41,947 bases of DNA, taken from CAZAJT01 sp964485585. GTDB taxonomy: Bacteria > Patescibacteriota > Microgenomatia > UBA1406 > GWC2-37-13. Of this stretch, positions 1-9,118 are shown piece by piece (the stretch's first letter is position 1; each line of letters begins with the position of its first letter). Below the pieces are notes generated by a model. It ran no database searches and was not told the origin of the DNA. It was given only the letters and a program-made list of their open reading frames with translations. The DNA lies in the NCBI GenBank assembly GCA_964485585.1, contig CAZAJT010000005.1, positions 1 through 41,947 on the forward strand, given 5' to 3'. The translations under genes and the position numbers were made by a program.

Positions 1-2117
1 GTGAATATCTTTTGCGGTGCATATTCCAATCGAAGTACCATATCATAAGTGTTATCACTATTGCTCTTGCAATAATTACCGTTCTTACAGATAATCTGTG
101 GATCAATAAACCAGCCGTTAGCATAACCGTGTATTATGGTATGACTCTTCTCGTCTATTGCAGTATTTCCAATATATGCTTTCCATTGTGGATTGAAGTT
201 TTGTATAAATACCAGTGGAAACATCTCCTTTGCATTTTGAATATTTACCGTATATTTTGTTGGATTGATTCTCGTATAACTAATTTGAGGGGTTTGAATT
301 GCTATCTTATCCTGATAATAATATCCTGAAAGAGGGAGTTGTGTTTTGACTAATGTCGCTGTTTTAAGATTGTAATCGTCATCATTAATAAGATTAACCA
401 GAGCTCCAAAAGTGCCTACCGTAACTAATTCCTCAGCTGCATATATTTGCGGAAGGTAGTTTTCTGGTTTTATTGCATGTAAGGAAAGTTTGTCACCAAA
501 CCATTTGACTGGTTTTTCTTTGAATTTTGACGCAATGTGTCGACCTAATTCATCAGAAGCATAAGTAGAGTAGTCCTTATGAGTGTCATATTGGATAAGC
601 GCATAGTCAACATGAGTGATTTTTATCACATTAGGATTTCCAGAAGACGTGAACGTGTCAAGTAAATAGCCAAATGCATTATTGTGAAAAGAAAAAATAG
701 CATTAGCCTGCCCGAATGATTGGGTTATCTCCTGATAAGCGTTACCGATATTTTCCTTATACCAGTCTTTGCGAAACTGATCTAACGGAATTGAAAGTAT
801 GCTTGCCTGAGGAGTGCGCTCCGTCCATTTTTCATATTCATACCAGTAGGAAGGTGGTTTCAAAAACGGAATGGACCATCGTTGTGTGGTATGTCCAAAG
901 AAATTGAAAGAAAAGAAAGGAAGCGATTTTAAGATAATGAACACGATGCACATTGCAGTAAGAGTCGTCTTTTGCAACCGGTCCAAATTTATTACAAACA
1001 ATACGCTCATAGAGAAAATAGCGATCGGCATGAAATTCGCCAAAGGTTCTCTAAATATGAAAAACAATGGAATATTCTCGAATATCAATTCATAGAGGGG
1101 CGGATAGAATGAGGATCCACTCGCTAAAGAAATCGATAAAAGAAGTATTATTGTCCAAAAAATAGTAATCCTATCTGGCCTTTTTTGCAGCAGTGATACG
1201 AAACATACTCCAAAAAGAAAAAAAGAAAAAAGTACAACAAAGATATTATCGTAAAAACCTATCCATGAATTATATATGAGAGTCGTCTCCCACCACGCTC
1301 CTCTTCCCTGGTATATAAAGCTAATTGGTGACACCAGCGCTTTAAAAATCTGGAATGTTTGATTTCTGGCAAGAGTGTCACTAGAAAATAAATGGAAATA
1401 GTATAATAATAAATGGTAAAAAAAGAGCGGGATGAGAAACGCAAAAAAGATTATTATCCAGTGGATTTTTCGATGAAAATAATTCAATACGGACTCTTTC
1501 TGAACAAATAGATAATAAAATATGGCAAGTATATAGCTTGTGAGCGTTGCGAACAAGGTGGGTAGATTGGTAAATATGCCCTGGAAGATATAAAAACTGA
1601 TGTAATTATAGAAAACATATTTTAATTTTCCCGTTTTGAGAAATTGATATAGCCAGGCAAAGAAAAGTGGCATAAGAATGAGTTGAAACATCTTTGCCGA
1701 GTAAAACATCGTTGATTTTACATAAAAGTTAAAGAACAAAAATAAAGCTCCGCTAAGAATGATCAGTTCATTTTTAGTAAATAACGACAACGTATAGACG
1801 GATGCGCACAGGGTAATGAATATAATGATTGATAAATATATTTTTTGGATTGCGTGGTTTGGTATATTGAGTTTTGATAACCAGTAAAAGAAAATACCAT
1901 TGGGAAAAATAGTTGAATGGTCTTTTACGAATACCGGGTTACCTTGATTAAACGAAGAATCCCATGAATAGGTATTTTTTAGAACACTGTTTTGGTAATT
2001 GACAAAATTATATTCTTCAGAAATATAGATGTAATCTCCGTGAAGCCAGATTTGAGGAAGTATAATAGCGATAAGCAGTATTACAAAAAATACGATTTTC
2101 TTTTGTACGCTGTGCAT
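1..2117 (-). CDS. Polytopic membrane protein, glycosyltransferase-like (3' end outside window)
   Basis: I translated the minus strand by hand from the ATG at 2117 and found no stop through the window edge, so at least 705 residues are present and the C-terminus is missing. The protein starts with a hydrophobic helix and then has about ten hydrophobic segments in its first ~400 residues. A soluble domain follows, probably outside the membrane, ending in a beta-rich stretch with motif NFNPQWKAY. The layout resembles bacterial polytopic glycosyltransferase-like proteins of the AftD/YfhO type, including an aromatic FFIFREPL stretch before a late helix. I see no diagnostic catalytic motif, so the activity is inferred. 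The start ATG overlaps the stop of the upstream GT2 gene (TAATG), which suggests translational coupling and a shared role in envelope glycan assembly. Confidence 0.75.
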   Translation of the reverse strand, partial: MHSVQKKIVFFVILLIAIILPQIWLHGDYIYISEEYNFVNYQNSVLKNTYSWDSSFNQGNPVFVKDHSTIFPNGIFFYWLSKLNIPNHAIQKIYLSIIIFITLCASVYTLSLFTKNELIILSGALFLFFNFYVKSTMFYSAKMFQLILMPLFFAWLYQFLKTGKLKYVFYNYISFYIFQGIFTNLPTLFATLTSYILAIFYYLFVQKESVLNYFHRKIHWIIIFFAFLIPLFFYHLLLYYFHLFSSDTLARNQTFQIFKALVSPISFIYQGRGAWWETTLIYNSWIGFYDNIFVVLFSFFLFGVCFVSLLQKRPDRITIFWTIILLLSISLASGSSFYPPLYELIFENIPLFFIFREPLANFMPIAIFSMSVLFVINLDRLQKTTLTAMCIVFIILKSLPFFSFNFFGHTTQRWSIPFLKPPSYWYEYEKWTERTPQASILSIPLDQFRKDWYKENIGNAYQEITQSFGQANAIFSFHNNAFGYLLDTFTSSGNPNVIKITHVDYALIQYDTHKDYSTYASDELGRHIASKFKEKPVKWFGDKLSLHAIKPENYLPQIYAAEELVTVGTFGALVNLINDDDYNLKTATLVKTQLPLSGYYYQDKIAIQTPQISYTRINPTKYTVNIQNAKEMFPLVFIQNFNPQWKAYIGNTAIDEKSHTIIHGYANGWFIDPQIICKNGNYCKSNSDNTYDMVLRLEYAPQKIF

Positions 2118-2941
2118 TAGAACTTGTTCTTAATTTGTAGATATCTGATTCCAACGAGTAGTCTGAGAAATAACATTCCGGTCGTTAATATTGGATGAGT
2201 AATAAGTTTAACCCACTTTCCACCTTCAACAAACACAATTACATACCGATACCAGATTCCGAACTGTTTTTTAATATCAGGGTCATCGGCTCCCCACTTC
2301 TGAATATAACGGTTAAAGCTCTTCGAGTAATATGATTTTTTCCTAAGGTATGATCTGAGCGTGACGTTTGTTTCATTATGGTAAACAGGCGATGAGATTA
2401 ATGCGACTTTTCCTTTGGCTCTGATTTTCTTATCAAAATCCCAATCCTCAGGACCCGCAAGATCTTCAGCAAACCCGCCAATTGCTTGAACAATATCTTT
2501 TCTGATAAATCGCACGCAATCTATTACCGTAGCGTTATAAAAACTCCGTTCATGTCTTCTTACTTTCGCAAAAAATGTATTCCCCATAACTATTTCTGGA
2601 ATATAGAGCGCAACAATGCTGGGATTTTTTTCCATAAGGTCAATTGATTCTCGGAGAACACCTTCATGAAGCATCATGTCTGCGTCAAGGTAGAGATAAT
2701 ACTTTCCCGCACTTACTTTTGCACCGAGATTTCTTTGAGCGGATCGCTCCAGTCCTTGGTTGTATACCTTTTTTGTGAAGCGCTTTGCAATTTGTTTTGT
2801 AGTATCAGATGAATTGTTGTCCACCACAACAATCTCAATTTTATCTTTTAAATATGTTTGCAGTCGAATAGATCTCAGGCAATTTTCAATATTCTTTTCC
2901 TCATTTTTGGTTGTTATAACGACTGACACAATTGGTGACAT
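2117..2941 (-). CDS. GT2 family glycosyltransferase
   Basis: This 274-residue protein has a GT-A fold. The N-terminus VSVVITTKNEEKNIENCL is the typical nucleotide-sugar-binding start, VVDNNSSD follows at about 39-46, and the metal-binding DXD motif is D86-A-D88 in YLYLDADMM. A downstream G-G-F and PEDWDFDKK segment matches the acceptor region of family 2 enzymes. It should transfer a sugar from a nucleotide donor to a lipid or glycan acceptor on the cytoplasmic face; donor and acceptor cannot be read from the sequence. There is a weak hydrophobic stretch near the C-terminus (about 245-265). It lies 4 bp after the unknown membrane protein and overlaps the next gene by one base, so the three genes look like one transcription unit. 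Confidence 0.9.
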   Translation of the reverse strand: MSPIVSVVITTKNEEKNIENCLRSIRLQTYLKDKIEIVVVDNNSSDTTKQIAKRFTKKVYNQGLERSAQRNLGAKVSAGKYYLYLDADMMLHEGVLRESIDLMEKNPSIVALYIPEIVMGNTFFAKVRRHERSFYNATVIDCVRFIRKDIVQAIGGFAEDLAGPEDWDFDKKIRAKGKVALISSPVYHNETNVTLRSYLRKKSYYSKSFNRYIQKWGADDPDIKKQFGIWYRYVIVFVEGGKWVKLITHPILTTGMLFLRLLVGIRYLQIKNKF

Positions 2942-2945
2942 ACGG

Positions 2946-4670
2946 TTATGATTTTAAACTCTTGTTGTGTATCGGATACAGCATCATTATACAGAGAGTA
3001 AGGTATACCCAGATAGCGATCCGTTCTGCTATGCCCTTAAAACCGAATCCAAAAAATATCGAATCCGCAAACACTAATAGCAGTAATAATTTAGTATAGT
3101 TTTTTAGCGATATCTGGAAACCGATTACGGTCATTATCAATGTATAGGTTACTACGACTAATATTATTGCAGGGGGCAATTGGAAAAATATTGTAGCAAT
3201 AATAGATACTATTACTAAGCTACTGATGTTCAGATACCGTGTTTGCCTCGCAAATTCCTTAATATAATTCTTAATTTTCTGTGGAATTGTTATTTCTCTT
3301 ATCAATTGAAAGAACGCAAATGAAGCGATCAGTCCGAATAATAATTTCAAAAAAGGATTTTGAACATTTTGATTTAAAATATTGTTAGTATTTTTTTCAG
3401 CAATAAGAGTAAGATCGGGATTGAATACGGGAATTATTTGTATTTCCAAATCTTTGAGCATCTCAGACGACATAGGTGTTAATGATTGGAGAACAAACTG
3501 CGTTGTGGCACTGCCACTATCCAGATAAAATCTAACAGCAGTATGGACACTCTTTCTATTATTGGTAGGAAAGGTATTTTTCTGCCACATTGTAATTGTT
3601 TCTTTAGGATTCTTTAAAGATACCTGCTCCAGTTTAAGTAATTTAATTTCTTTTACCAAATAAGTAACAGAAATAAGGTATTTTTTATTGATCTGTATTT
3701 TAGATATCGATAGTAAGTATTCATAAATGTTATTGTCCGTTTTTTCTTTAAAATTCCACTGTTGTTCTTTCAGAAGATTAATTGATTGCTTTGGTGAAAG
3801 TTCGACAATAGTGTTATTTTCAAGTTTGACATTTTTAACTAATTGCTGATTGTATACTGGAGAGAATTCTGAATGTTTTAATCTACCGTTGATAAACAAT
3901 TCCCAAATTTCTTTTTCTTCGATGTCTGGTATGAGAGTGTATCTACCGAAATTAATACTATTGAGGCTATAGCGATTCCCAAGAATGCTTCCTTCAATAG
4001 GAAGCTGCGCATTGAGTTTTTTTTTCAGCAATGCAAATAGTTTTTCACTGAGACTCAGAAGGTACACCTTCTCCTGAGAAGATTTTTGCAGTGATAGTAT
4101 GACAGAATTGATAAGATTTTCATGATAATTAAGATGCCGATGAATCTGTACTAAATGAACATTCTGTTTCGCATAATCTTTCCCCGCGATTTGAGATGAA
4201 TCATTAATTGCATTATAGTATCGCGCAAATTCAGATTCCCAGCTATCAGTATTCTTGTCCGAATCAGGATTGTTCCACCAAGCGAGAATAGAATCAATTG
4301 TTGAAAAAGATCCCTGTATCCGTAATGCATCTCCCCAACGGGCAATTTCTCCTATCCGTTTAGAGCTCAGTTGCAGTGACTCGGGTTTGTTAAGCGATTC
4401 TTCAATTTGAGTAAAGATATAGAAATTGCTGAATGGTGGAATCTCAACTTTTGGAAATGGAACATCGTTCGCATTGCAGTTATTAATAATGAATTCTCTT
4501 TCGATATTTACATTCTCGAGACAGATTAGGTAGTTGATGAGCGGGTGGATCACATAAGTACTTTGTACATTACTACTATTGTTTTTTGATTTATTAATAA
4601 CAAATATTCCAATTACAGAAAGTATAAAAATCAGGGTAAATAAGATAGTCTTTGGGCGGATAATCAGCAT
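2946..4670 (-). CDS. Membrane protein of unknown function, large extracytoplasmic region
   Basis: This 574-residue protein is not one I recognise. It has one N-terminal transmembrane helix (about 8-25), then a roughly 410-residue hydrophilic region that probably lies outside the membrane. A C-terminal block of about five hydrophobic helices follows (about 435-570). The ectodomain is rich in Asn, Ser and Lys and has no obvious enzyme motif; its last third (INKKYLISVTYLVKE onward) has a beta-strand pattern like a carbohydrate-binding or adhesion fold. It is first in a tightly packed unit with a GT2 enzyme and a polytopic glycosyltransferase-like protein, so a role in making or displaying a surface glycan is a reasonable inference. 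Confidence 0.7.
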   Translation of the reverse strand: MLIIRPKTILFTLIFILSVIGIFVINKSKNNSSNVQSTYVIHPLINYLICLENVNIEREFIINNCNANDVPFPKVEIPPFSNFYIFTQIEESLNKPESLQLSSKRIGEIARWGDALRIQGSFSTIDSILAWWNNPDSDKNTDSWESEFARYYNAINDSSQIAGKDYAKQNVHLVQIHRHLNYHENLINSVILSLQKSSQEKVYLLSLSEKLFALLKKKLNAQLPIEGSILGNRYSLNSINFGRYTLIPDIEEKEIWELFINGRLKHSEFSPVYNQQLVKNVKLENNTIVELSPKQSINLLKEQQWNFKEKTDNNIYEYLLSISKIQINKKYLISVTYLVKEIKLLKLEQVSLKNPKETITMWQKNTFPTNNRKSVHTAVRFYLDSGSATTQFVLQSLTPMSSEMLKDLEIQIIPVFNPDLTLIAEKNTNNILNQNVQNPFLKLLFGLIASFAFFQLIREITIPQKIKNYIKEFARQTRYLNISSLVIVSIIATIFFQLPPAIILVVVTYTLIMTVIGFQISLKNYTKLLLLLVFADSIFFGFGFKGIAERIAIWVYLTLCIMMLYPIHNKSLKS

Positions 4671-4680
4671 TGAGATAAGT

Positions 4681-4709
4681 TTGTAAATCTTGGCAAAATC
4701 TAGTATAAC
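4681..4709 (+). promoter_or_regulatory. Predicted promoter of the TPR membrane protein gene
   Basis: A TTGTAA hexamer (4681-4686) is 17 bp from TATAAC (4704-4709). Transcription would start near 4716, about 10 nt before the ATG at 4727. No Shine-Dalgarno sequence lies in that short leader, so the mRNA would be nearly leaderless. Confidence 0.6.
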
Positions 4710-4726
4710 ATAGAGATCATACCACC

Positions 4727-6535
4727 ATGCGTCTTACTTATAAACAAAAACAGTTCATTCGAAAGCAATGGAAACAATCCTCAATAGAAAATATCGCGAG
4801 AGAACTTCGAGTTGATCCTGACGTTGTCGATCGGTATACAAAGAAAGATCTGCGAGATAACCCAACAGGTCAACGCGAAGTCAAACAATCCTACTCATTT
4901 GATACTAAAATCTTCACGAACTTCTCTAATTTTTTCGTAGAGAATTTACCGTTTCTGCTTGTTTTAACAGTCATAGTTATCGCGACCTATGCTAACTCGT
5001 TTTTTAATCAGTTTGTATCCGACGACATACCGGTTATCCTAAAGCGGCCGGGAGTGATCGGAAACCTGCAGTACGTATTCTCTGATCCCATTGATTTCTT
5101 CCGCCCCCTTCTCTACCTTATTGCCTTCAAGATTGGCGGCATGAATCCACTTTTTTTCCGGTTAATTAATGTATTCTTTCACCTTGGTGTTGTGTGGCTT
5201 TCATACATAACAATTTATTATTTTTCAAATAGACCAATAGCGTTCCTCAGCGCTGCAATATTGGCTATCCATCCTGCGATCAGTGAAGCGATCGTATGGA
5301 TATCGGGTGGTACCTATGCACAATACAGTTTTTTCATTTTGGCGTCCTTCATAGCATATCTTGCATTCAGAATACGCAACAGATATTATTTCGCTTCGCT
5401 CCTATTATTTATCATTGCCCTAACGTCTAACTACCGTTCTGCTTGGGTGTTGCCATTGGTTATAACGTTGTTTGAACTCACATTTGGCAGATTAACACAG
5501 GCATGGAAACGATTAGCTCCTTACTACTTCATTGTTGGAATATGGTTTCTCTTAGCGTTTGGCAGGTTGGGAGCGAGAATCGGAGGTATGCAAGAAGATT
5601 ACTATCAAACCGGTGGTTTTCACAACCCATTGATTCAGATTCCTGTCTCGCTGACTTCTTATTTTCAACTATTCATATGGCCTGATAAACTTACTCTTTA
5701 TCATTCAGAGTTACAGTTTTCAATTCTTGAATACAGTATTCGCACTGTTATTGTCGTATTATTTTTCAGTTCTATAATCGTTGCCTATTTTAAGAATAAA
5801 AGGATTTTTTTCTGGTTGGTCTTTTTTATTATTCTTTTGCTACCGACCTTGACACCGTTAAAAGTTGCATGGGTTGTGGCAGAGAGGTATGTATACCTTG
5901 CGTCACTGGGAGTATTTTTTACCGTTTCTTATCTCCTATTCCTATTCCTGCGAAAATACAAACAAGAACAGTTATTATATGTTGTTGCGTCAGTTCTTAT
6001 CATTGTGTTTAGCGTAAGAACAGCGATAAGAAATAACGACTGGAAGAACGAGGATACCCTCTGGTTTGCAACCTCAAAAACTTCTCCATCTGATCCAAAA
6101 ACTCACAATAATTTGGGCGATGTATATTTCAGACACAAGAATTTTCCGGCGGCAATTAAAGAATTCAGTCTCGCGGCGAAATTAAATCCAAAGTACGCTG
6201 ACGCATATCATAATTTGGGAAATGCATACTATCAGAATGGGAATCTTGAGGAAGCGCAGAAAAGTTATGAAAGGGCACTCGCAATAAATCCTTCAATCTG
6301 GCAATCTTACCAGGCTATTGGTATTATTTACTTTGATAGGAAAGATTTCATAAAGACTGAAAAATATTTAATAAAGGCGCTCCAGCTTTCGCCCAACAAT
6401 CCCCAAATTTATTACAATCTCGGAATTATCTATTATCAGATGAGTAGAAAAGAGGACGCTCGCAAATCGTTACAAAAAGCGCTAGATCTTGATCCGGGAA
6501 ACACTCAGATTAAAAAGGCGCTTTCGCAATTATAG
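4727..6535 (+). CDS. TMTC/PMT-like membrane protein with C-terminal TPR repeats
   Basis: This 602-residue protein has three parts. Residues 1-45 form a basic helix-turn-helix-like segment (SSIENIARELRVDPDVVDRY). Residues about 65-440 hold roughly ten transmembrane helices, with the acidic loop motif NQFVSDDIPV after the first helix; this matches the D-D/D-E loop of GT-C enzymes and TMTC proteins. Residues about 460-600 hold four TPR units with the usual NLG..Y and A...NP signatures. In related proteins the membrane part uses a lipid-linked sugar donor and the TPRs bind partners; protein glycosylation is the inferred role. It converges on the next gene with a 6-bp overlap. The HTH-like N-terminus on a membrane enzyme is unusual. 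Confidence 0.8.
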   Translation: MRLTYKQKQFIRKQWKQSSIENIARELRVDPDVVDRYTKKDLRDNPTGQREVKQSYSFDTKIFTNFSNFFVENLPFLLVLTVIVIATYANSFFNQFVSDDIPVILKRPGVIGNLQYVFSDPIDFFRPLLYLIAFKIGGMNPLFFRLINVFFHLGVVWLSYITIYYFSNRPIAFLSAAILAIHPAISEAIVWISGGTYAQYSFFILASFIAYLAFRIRNRYYFASLLLFIIALTSNYRSAWVLPLVITLFELTFGRLTQAWKRLAPYYFIVGIWFLLAFGRLGARIGGMQEDYYQTGGFHNPLIQIPVSLTSYFQLFIWPDKLTLYHSELQFSILEYSIRTVIVVLFFSSIIVAYFKNKRIFFWLVFFIILLLPTLTPLKVAWVVAERYVYLASLGVFFTVSYLLFLFLRKYKQEQLLYVVASVLIIVFSVRTAIRNNDWKNEDTLWFATSKTSPSDPKTHNNLGDVYFRHKNFPAAIKEFSLAAKLNPKYADAYHNLGNAYYQNGNLEEAQKSYERALAINPSIWQSYQAIGIIYFDRKDFIKTEKYLIKALQLSPNNPQIYYNLGIIYYQMSRKEDARKSLQKALDLDPGNTQIKKALSQL

Positions 6536-7027
6536 ATTAAGATTCTTCTTTCGTTCTAGGTGTTCTTTGTATCCCTCAGGCGAAATCAATTTCTCAATCT
6601 GAAAGTTATTTCTCATCCTCTCACCAATAAAATATGCCTTTAGTGTAATGTCATTAGTTACCGTATCTATGATTAAATGAAAAAAGAAGGCCAAGATAAA
6701 TGCAAGTAAAGCGATTCTCAGTTTTTTATATGCAGGTGAGAGGAAAGCGAATAAGATAAGTAGAGCAATTACATATTCATACCCATGAAAAAGTACATAT
6801 ATCTTATCATTCTTAAGAAAGTTGTATCCTTTTATAAAATATTCTAAATTCCATGAAAATCCAAATACAGTATAGTAATCAAAGAGGTGATCGAGATCGA
6901 TTAGCACTCCTCCAATGATTGCGGCGCTCATTGCGTACAAAAGCTTTCCATATCGTCTCCAAACAACATATCCTACCCCCAGACTTGCGGTAATATGAAG
7001 AAGCTCATGCATCAGAAATTCAATCAT
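6530..7027 (-). CDS. YdjM/DUF457-like membrane protein, possible metal-dependent hydrolase
   Basis: This 165-residue protein has four or five hydrophobic helices. Conserved acidic and histidine residues sit at helix ends: HELLH near residue 7, GGVLIDLDHLFD at about 39-50, FHGYE near 80 and FHLIIDTVTND near 117. This His/Asp spacing is characteristic of the YdjM (DUF457) family, often annotated as membrane-bound metal-dependent hydrolases; the true substrate of that family is poorly known. Its 3' end overlaps the end of the convergent TPR gene. It is 13 bp downstream of the radical SAM gene on the same strand, so it is probably co-transcribed with it. Confidence 0.7.
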   Translation of the reverse strand: MIEFLMHELLHITASLGVGYVVWRRYGKLLYAMSAAIIGGVLIDLDHLFDYYTVFGFSWNLEYFIKGYNFLKNDKIYVLFHGYEYVIALLILFAFLSPAYKKLRIALLAFILAFFFHLIIDTVTNDITLKAYFIGERMRNNFQIEKLISPEGYKEHLERKKNLNL

Positions 7028-7040
7028 ATAATAGGGAAGA

Positions 7041-8723
7041 TTAGAGATTTACGGCACTATCCGCAAGTTGTATTCTACTTTTTTCAGCATCAACTGAGGT
7101 CCTAGGTGTAAAGAAATGACCGAACAATTTTGATGCCGCATTTTTCCAGAATGCGAAAGACCAGTAATTAACTTTTGTCTGATTCGGATCAAAGTCAAGA
7201 AGATGTCCAATCAGTTTTTTTGCCATGTAAAAAAGATATATAAAATCGTGAGCGCTTCGCACCCCGAGAATTTTTCTTATGATGTATTGTGGTGTCATAA
7301 AACACGCGTATAATTCCTGCTCGAGCTCATAAATCTTCGCCACGGGAAATGGCGTCTTCATAACTGGTTGTCGCATATCAAAATCTTCATAATTGTCGGT
7401 GAGCAGCCATCCTTTTTCTTTGCATTCACGATAGAGAGGAGTGCCCGGATAGGGAATAACGATCGTAGCCTGCATTGTTTCATAATATCCTTTTTTAAAT
7501 GCATATTTTGCAATTTCTATTGTTCTTCGTGCTTCCTCATACGTTTCCCAAGGGTACCCTAACATAATTGTGATATGAGGATCGAGACCTGCTTTTTTAG
7601 CCATTCTCGGTCCATTAATTGCATCAGCCTCCTTCGTACCTTTATCGAGCTTATCAAGTGTTTTCTGATTACCCGATTCCATTCCATAAAGAATGAATCG
7701 GAAACGTGCTTTACCCATAAGATCATAATATTCCTGATTCAGCGCATTAAATCGCATATTGATTCCATACCGTACTTTTTTGTTATAGCCACTTTCGATA
7801 AGCAGTTCGCAAAATCGTTTCAATTTTGGACCGATCATGAAAGTGCCTGCGTCATCGAAAATTTCTTTTATTCCATAGTTGTCAACAACATGTTTGACTT
7901 CTGCAAACAACCGCTCCGGTGAAAAGCTCCGGTATGATCCGAGAGGATTTATTGTGTGATCCCACACGCAAAAGGTGCACCGATTCCACCAACAGTCTCG
8001 GCCACTGTACATGTATGTCGCCGGAGTATATTTATAGTTACCATTTTCATACGCATATAAGTACCATTTGGTTAAATCACGATCGACAAATGGAAGCGTA
8101 TCTAGATTATGTTTTAGCGAAGCGGGACCGCTGTTGTGAATTTTTTCTCCAGTGCTCAGAGTCGCGGTTCCCGCGGGTTTTGCCTTGATATCTTCATTAT
8201 TTGTCCTCCAGTAAATGCCACCCTCCAGTTCTTCTCCTTTATAAATATGGTTTAAGAGGTTGACTACAACAAAATCATAGTCTCCTCCTGTTATCGCATA
8301 ATCGAGCTTACTATTTTCAAATATCTCAAGCGGAAGATACGAGATGTGGTCTCCTACCCAGATAAGTTTTAGTTTTGGCAATCTTTTTTTTATATCATCG
8401 ATTTGTTTCCAGTGAGTCTTTACTACCGGAGATTTTGTCTCAACGAGTAAGTAGTCAGGTTTTACTTTTTTTACCTCCTTCATCCATTCTTCATATGTTT
8501 TTCGCTCAGAAATTCCATCCATCCAGTACACCTTGTATCCCTTATCTCTGAGATTCGACGCAGCATAAGCAGGGACCATAGGATAGATATAGGTAGGTGC
8601 GTTAAAGTATTGAAATTGCCGGTTCTGTGAAAGAAGCGGTGTGCCTTTTTTTGATTCTATTGGAGGGTATCCTACAACAACACGGATATCTGAAGGTTTT
8701 CTCGCGGTGGAACGTTTTTTCAT
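7041..8723 (-). CDS. B12-binding-domain radical SAM protein
   Basis: This 560-residue enzyme has an N-terminal cobalamin-binding-like Rossmann region (about 15-160, with PAYAASNLRDKGYKVYWMDG and WVGDHISYLPLEIF). A radical SAM core follows, with cluster-binding cysteines C244, C249 and C252, and then GIKEIFDDAGTF and YGMESGNQKTLDKL motifs. The cysteine spacing is Cx4Cx2C rather than the textbook Cx3Cx2C; the longer loop occurs in some B12-type members. Such enzymes use a 5'-deoxyadenosyl radical, often for methylation or rearrangement of lipids or natural products. The substrate here is unknown. Neighbouring envelope genes suggest a lipid or glycan target, which is only inference. A strong promoter lies directly upstream. 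Confidence 0.85.
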   Translation of the reverse strand: MKKRSTARKPSDIRVVVGYPPIESKKGTPLLSQNRQFQYFNAPTYIYPMVPAYAASNLRDKGYKVYWMDGISERKTYEEWMKEVKKVKPDYLLVETKSPVVKTHWKQIDDIKKRLPKLKLIWVGDHISYLPLEIFENSKLDYAITGGDYDFVVVNLLNHIYKGEELEGGIYWRTNNEDIKAKPAGTATLSTGEKIHNSGPASLKHNLDTLPFVDRDLTKWYLYAYENGNYKYTPATYMYSGRDCWWNRCTFCVWDHTINPLGSYRSFSPERLFAEVKHVVDNYGIKEIFDDAGTFMIGPKLKRFCELLIESGYNKKVRYGINMRFNALNQEYYDLMGKARFRFILYGMESGNQKTLDKLDKGTKEADAINGPRMAKKAGLDPHITIMLGYPWETYEEARRTIEIAKYAFKKGYYETMQATIVIPYPGTPLYRECKEKGWLLTDNYEDFDMRQPVMKTPFPVAKIYELEQELYACFMTPQYIIRKILGVRSAHDFIYLFYMAKKLIGHLLDFDPNQTKVNYWSFAFWKNAASKLFGHFFTPRTSVDAEKSRIQLADSAVNL

Positions 8724-8731
8724 GTTCTCTA

Positions 8732-8760
8732 AGTATCACAAAATGAGTAATAGTTGTCAA
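8732..8760 (-). promoter_or_regulatory. Predicted sigma-70-type promoter of the radical SAM gene
   Basis: On the minus strand a perfect TTGACA (8760-8755) is 17 bp from GATACT (8737-8732). Only 8 nt separate the -10 from the ATG at 8723, so the transcript would begin within 1-2 nt of the start codon. Confidence 0.75.
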
Positions 8761-8784
8761 GCCATTATATGCGCTGAGTTGAAG

Positions 8785-8850
8785 GCTAGTTGGTTGCTTA
8801 GTTACTTGGTTAATACTAACTAACCAAATAACCAATTAACTAAGTAACTT
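8785..8850. repeat. AT-rich imperfect palindrome between genes
   Basis: Variants of TTAGTTACTTGGTTAA on one arm and AACCAATTAACTAAGTAAC on the other make an imperfect inverted repeat between the radical SAM promoter and the ferredoxin 3' end. CTTAGTTA at 8797-8804 pairs with TAACTAAG at 8837-8844. It could act as a weak transcription end for the ferredoxin operon, but there is no clean T-run. Confidence 0.5.
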
Positions 8851-8866
8851 ATTGATATTTCAAAAA

Positions 8867-9118
8867 TTATTCCTTTGGATAAAGCTTGTTGTCTTTTTCG
8901 TAAACCTCTATTGCAAATACCGGGCAGGAGACTGCCGCAGCGACAATCTTTTCGAGCTTGTCCCAGTCGCCCTCTTTGATAATCGCAATGTTTTGTTCGT
9001 CAAGATCAAACGTATTGGGAGCATAGACGGTGCATGTTGCAGCACCAATACAAATATTTCGTATGATTTTAATCTCAATATCACCCCTTTTTATGGTTTT
9101 GATTTGATCGTTAGTCAT
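8867..9118 (-). CDS. Small single-cluster ferredoxin
   Basis: This 83-residue protein matches the short ferredoxins that carry one iron-sulfur cluster: CIGAATC (C23 and C29) followed by YAPNTFDLD and then SCP (C65). The position that is the second cysteine in [4Fe-4S] ferredoxins is A26, so three cysteine ligands remain. This favours a [3Fe-4S] cluster or a [4Fe-4S] cluster with a non-protein ligand. It would be a one-electron carrier in the cytoplasm. Its start codon overlaps the 3' end of a GT2 gene by 8 bp, so the two are probably translated together. The partner enzyme is not obvious; the nearby radical SAM protein needs electrons and is a candidate. Confidence 0.85.
   Translation of the reverse strand: MTNDQIKTIKRGDIEIKIIRNICIGAATCTVYAPNTFDLDEQNIAIIKEGDWDKLEKIVAAAVSCPVFAIEVYEKDNKLYPKE

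Noticed and set aside
7368..8188. Chain of plus-strand open frames opposite the radical SAM gene
   Set aside because: They are antisense to a well-supported enzyme, are Cys/Phe-rich without any family pattern, and have no promoter or ribosome binding site.
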